A stretch of DNA of 35,790 nucleotides from an uncultured Succinatimonas sp. (lineage in GTDB: Bacteria > Pseudomonadota > Gammaproteobacteria > Enterobacterales > Succinivibrionaceae), in NCBI GenBank assembly GCA_937880335.1, contig CALFLJ010000203.1:1-35790 (forward strand), in the 5' to 3' direction. A program made the position numbers and the translations under genes. Below are positions 33,870-35,790 of this stretch, piece after piece. Within the stretch, counting starts at the first letter, position 1; each line of letters begins with the position of its first letter. Under the pieces are notes generated by a model that was not told where the DNA came from, made no database searches, and worked only from the letters and a program-made list of their open reading frames with translations.

Positions 33870-34514
33870 TTGAAAACCATAGTTTACAGCATTTTGCGTT
33901 TTGCATTAAGTATAGTCTTTACTTTAAGTTTCCAGACATACGCATCAAATGCTAATTTACCACCTCAATTATTCGTACAAGCGGTAAGTGAGGATATCGT
34001 TTATGATGAAGATTTTGACTACCTAAAGCTAGGTAGAATAAACAACATAAATATCTTTTCTGATTTTTATAATCAAAAGATAAAAAAAAATCTGGTTGAC
34101 CACGTAATTGTTTATAAATCACATTATCAGATGGTATTGATGAAAAAAAATGAAATTGTTAAAACTTATTGGATTGCACTCTCTGATCGCCCTATAGGAC
34201 ATAAACAATACGAAGGAGATCGCCGTACCCCTGAAGGGGAATATGTCTTAGATTATATAAAAGAAAGATCAAATTATTATAAAGCATTTCACATTTCATA
34301 CCCTAATAAGCAGGATATAGAAAATGCACGCAGACTTGGTAACAAACCAGGAGGAATGATAATGGTTCATGGACAACCTCCATCTAGAGGAGAATACCAA
34401 GAAACAGTACAAAGAACTGATTGGACTAACGGTTGTATAGCCCTATTAAATCCTGAAATAGATGAATTTATATCACTAGTTGATATAGGAACAAAAATTA
34501 CAATCCTGCCTTAA
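33870..34514 (+). CDS. YafK-like L,D-transpeptidase-fold protein, secreted
   Basis: A 214-residue exported protein with a signal peptide (hydrophobic about residues 5-22, likely cut after TYA near residue 25) and one YkuD domain (about 75-213). Visible motifs are GDRRTPEGEY, the His in MVHGQ and the catalytic Cys in TDWTNGCIAL. The TNGCIAL form, lacking the Arg of classical SHGC-R transpeptidases, is typical of the YafK/DpaA branch. DpaA in E. coli cuts the Braun lipoprotein-peptidoglycan bond rather than forming cross-links. A peptidoglycan role is therefore likely but the reaction is open. It starts with TTG, with AGGAG 6 bases ahead. It is divergent from parC. Confidence 0.82.
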   Translation: MKTIVYSILRFALSIVFTLSFQTYASNANLPPQLFVQAVSEDIVYDEDFDYLKLGRINNINIFSDFYNQKIKKNLVDHVIVYKSHYQMVLMKKNEIVKTYWIALSDRPIGHKQYEGDRRTPEGEYVLDYIKERSNYYKAFHISYPNKQDIENARRLGNKPGGMIMVHGQPPSRGEYQETVQRTDWTNGCIALLNPEIDEFISLVDIGTKITILP

Positions 34515-34528
34515 AATAACATGTATCC

Positions 34529-34558
34529 CTAACCTTAAGAAATTTCGCTTAAGGTTAG
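34529..34558. terminator. Stem-loop between convergent genes
   Basis: Perfect 11-bp arms CTAACCTTAAG and CTTAAGGTTAG flank an 8-base loop, 14 bases after the transpeptidase-like gene and about 52 bases after the minus-strand neighbour. There is no long T tract. It is probably a shared terminator. Confidence 0.55.
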
Positions 34559-34610
34559 AGTTTACTTAAAATATTTTAAATCTGTGCCTTAAAGTACATT
34601 TTCCTGTTGC

Positions 34611-34988
34611 TTAATCTGATAAAAGGTCAGGATTATTAGGGAACCAATCTATAAATCCACTAAAATCATCCATTTTTTGCACAACAAAATAAATCCTACA
34701 GACTAAAACACCATCCATATAATTTTCAGGATCTCGGGAAAAAATTAAAGACACACAAAGACAATCATCCTCAGGACCAGTTTCTAATATAGATTCCACA
34801 TCGTCACTTGTGTCGATTAAAGTAAAAAGTTGATAGCTGGCGTCTGAGGTAAGCTTTTGTAACCGCAAATATGCTTTTGGATGATCAAAACTGAGCACCT
34901 CTTCAGCTGCGGATTTATAAAAATCTAATGCATAATTGACGTAGGCTTCGTCAGATATTGCATCATCAGTAATCAATGTATCAGTCAT
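34611..34988 (-). CDS. Unrecognised acidic protein
   Basis: A 125-residue protein that I cannot assign. It is strongly acidic (for example TDDAISDEAYVNYALDF and TSDDVESILETGPEDD), has no membrane segment or signal peptide, and looks like a soluble alpha/beta protein. Coding character is supported by a purine-rich AAGGT site about 8 bases before the ATG and by its position 30 bases after the flavin reductase gene on the same strand. The two are probably co-transcribed. Confidence 0.7.
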   Translation of the reverse strand: MTDTLITDDAISDEAYVNYALDFYKSAAEEVLSFDHPKAYLRLQKLTSDASYQLFTLIDTSDDVESILETGPEDDCLCVSLIFSRDPENYMDGVLVCRIYFVVQKMDDFSGFIDWFPNNPDLLSD

Positions 34989-35018
34989 AAAAATTTACCT
35001 TAAATATATGGACTTATC

Positions 35019-35570
35019 TTATTTAGCCTCTGTCCCGCCTGAAAGAAATTTATCCTCTGTTACATGATGGAGAGACAATTTAGCACCATTAGAAAAATTA
35101 TGTTCGCTCTGATTCCAAAGACCTTCTTTAACATAAAGATTTACAACCCTTCCCAAGCAGATTCCTTTCTTTTCTAAAAGATCTTTATCTACAAGCTCAC
35201 ATTCGAAGTAGGCCAAACAATTAGGTATAACCTTTAATTTAAATTTTTCTGATAGCTCAAAAGGAACACCTGTAGCCGAAAATTTATCGCCACACTCTCT
35301 ACCGTGTAAAGCCCCAACTTTTAAAATGTCATTCTTTTGTTCGCAGCTTGGAATTGCTACAACATATTTTCCTGTATTATAAATATTCTCAGTTGTAGTA
35401 TGAGTAGTACTTAAAACTACGATAATCTCAGAACTATCAAAAGGGCAATTCCAAGCTGCTGTCATAACGTCACTTACACCTTCTTTGGACACGGACGCCA
35501 CTGTTACGGTAGCACCTCCTGTAAATACACGAAAGGCTTCAGCTACATCTAAATTTTGATAACAAGACAC
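35019..35570 (-). CDS. Flavin reductase family protein (FMN-binding split barrel)
   Basis: A 183-residue soluble protein of the flavin reductase/flavoredoxin family. The N-terminal segment GGATVTVASVSKEGVSDVMTAAW, followed by TENIYNTGKYVVAIPS and a conserved CGDKFSATG-like segment, fits the FMN-binding split barrel. Such proteins use NAD(P)H to reduce FMN, or carry electrons in anaerobes; the partner is unknown. The start is GTG with AAAGGAG 6 bases ahead. A group II intron ends 45 bases upstream of the start, inside the leader, so its promoter is not in the window or lies in the intron. Confidence 0.85.
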   Translation of the reverse strand: MSCYQNLDVAEAFRVFTGGATVTVASVSKEGVSDVMTAAWNCPFDSSEIIVVLSTTHTTTENIYNTGKYVVAIPSCEQKNDILKVGALHGRECGDKFSATGVPFELSEKFKLKVIPNCLAYFECELVDKDLLEKKGICLGRVVNLYVKEGLWNQSEHNFSNGAKLSLHHVTEDKFLSGGTEAK

Positions 35571-35615
35571 AATAAACTCCTTTAAATTTACAAAATGACT
35601 GATCTACTTTAAACA

Positions 35616-35682
35616 ATCGAGTAGGAGGAAACTTCTCTCACTCCTCTCACAACACCGTACGTGCCTATCGGCATGCGGCGTT
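35616..35682 (-). ncRNA. Group II intron domains V and VI
   Basis: On the minus strand, domain V (about 35682-35651) has the characteristic ACGTACGG strand pairing with CCGCAT, and a GCC-GATA-GGC tip. The catalytic triad position reads CGC. Domain VI (35648-35619) pairs GAG-AGGAG with CTCCT-A-CTC, leaving a bulged A at 35622 as the branch point, 7 bases from a GAT 3' end at 35616. One C-A mismatch in the domain V lower stem and a GATA rather than GNRA loop hint at mild divergence. Confidence 0.75.
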
Positions 35683-35790
35683 TCCCATATGATAGAAGGT
35701 TAGATCCTAACTTCAGGTCAGACCTTCAACTAGTTAAAGTTTATGCTACTCATCATTTATCTATCTACAACAGCTCGACCGCATCCTTAG
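35616..35790 (-). mobile_element. 3' end of a group II intron (cut by window edge)
   Basis: Domains V and VI fix the 3' boundary near 35616. The remaining ~108 bases to the edge should be the domain IV end and possibly the last codons of an intron-encoded reverse transcriptase. One frame ends KDAVELL-stop near 35765 and another ends LRMRSSCCR-stop near 35761, and neither can be assigned. The intron body and 5' end lie outside the window. Confidence 0.7.

Overview
This is a low-GC, gene-dense chromosomal segment from a gammaproteobacterium. The order tRNA-Ser / csrA / alaS / recX / recA, the block rpoE-rseA-rseB-lepA-lepB-rnc-era-recO, and the blocks rlmD-relA-pyrG and ftsB-ispD-ispF-(yqaA)-nlpD-rpoS are gammaproteobacterial signatures. 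The AT-rich base composition, the shortened versions of these clusters, a clostridial-type ferredoxin and a flavin-reductase-like protein suggest an anaerobic or host-associated lineage such as the Succinivibrionaceae (Aeromonadales). That placement is inference, because no marker was searched.

Left part (1-5031): a leftward unit of recA-recX, alaS-csrA (1 base apart) and tRNA-Ser(GCT) with its own sigma70-type promoter. A second promoter runs off the left edge. recA and mutS are divergent around a 205-base regulatory gap. mutS (5032-7605) converges on rpoS, and their stop codons overlap.

Centre (7602-25166): about 17.5 kb read entirely leftward, from rpoE down to rpoS. It holds the envelope-stress regulators (rpoE, rseA, rseB), translation, secretion, RNA-processing and repair genes (lepA, lepB, rnc, era, recO), an rRNA methyltransferase (rlmD), the stringent-response synthetase (relA), CTP synthase (pyrG), a divisome gene (ftsB), two isoprenoid genes (ispD, ispF), a DedA-type membrane protein, the amidase activator nlpD and the stationary-phase sigma factor rpoS. 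Genes that usually sit between these in relatives (rseC, pdxJ/acpS, mazG, eno, truD, surE, pcm) are absent. A good sigma-E-type promoter lies in front of rpoE, implying autoregulation.

Right part (25464-35790): a large MscK-type mechanosensitive channel; a divergent small 2[4Fe-4S] ferredoxin; a single-chain fusion of the PLP-homeostasis protein YggS with the proline enzyme ProC, followed by yggT; parC; a YafK-like L,D-transpeptidase-fold protein preceded by a tiny upstream ORF; an unrecognised acidic protein; and a flavin-reductase-family protein. The last ~175 bases are the 3' end (domains V and VI) of a group II intron on the minus strand, inserted in the leader of the flavin reductase gene and cut by the window edge.

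The most unusual items are the YggS-ProC fusion, the CsrA lacking the usual Arg6/Arg7 pair, the group II intron end placed just before a ribosome binding site, and the recA/mutS intergenic region, which has palindromes but no canonical LexA box. No CRISPR array, prophage, toxin-antitoxin pair or defence island was seen.
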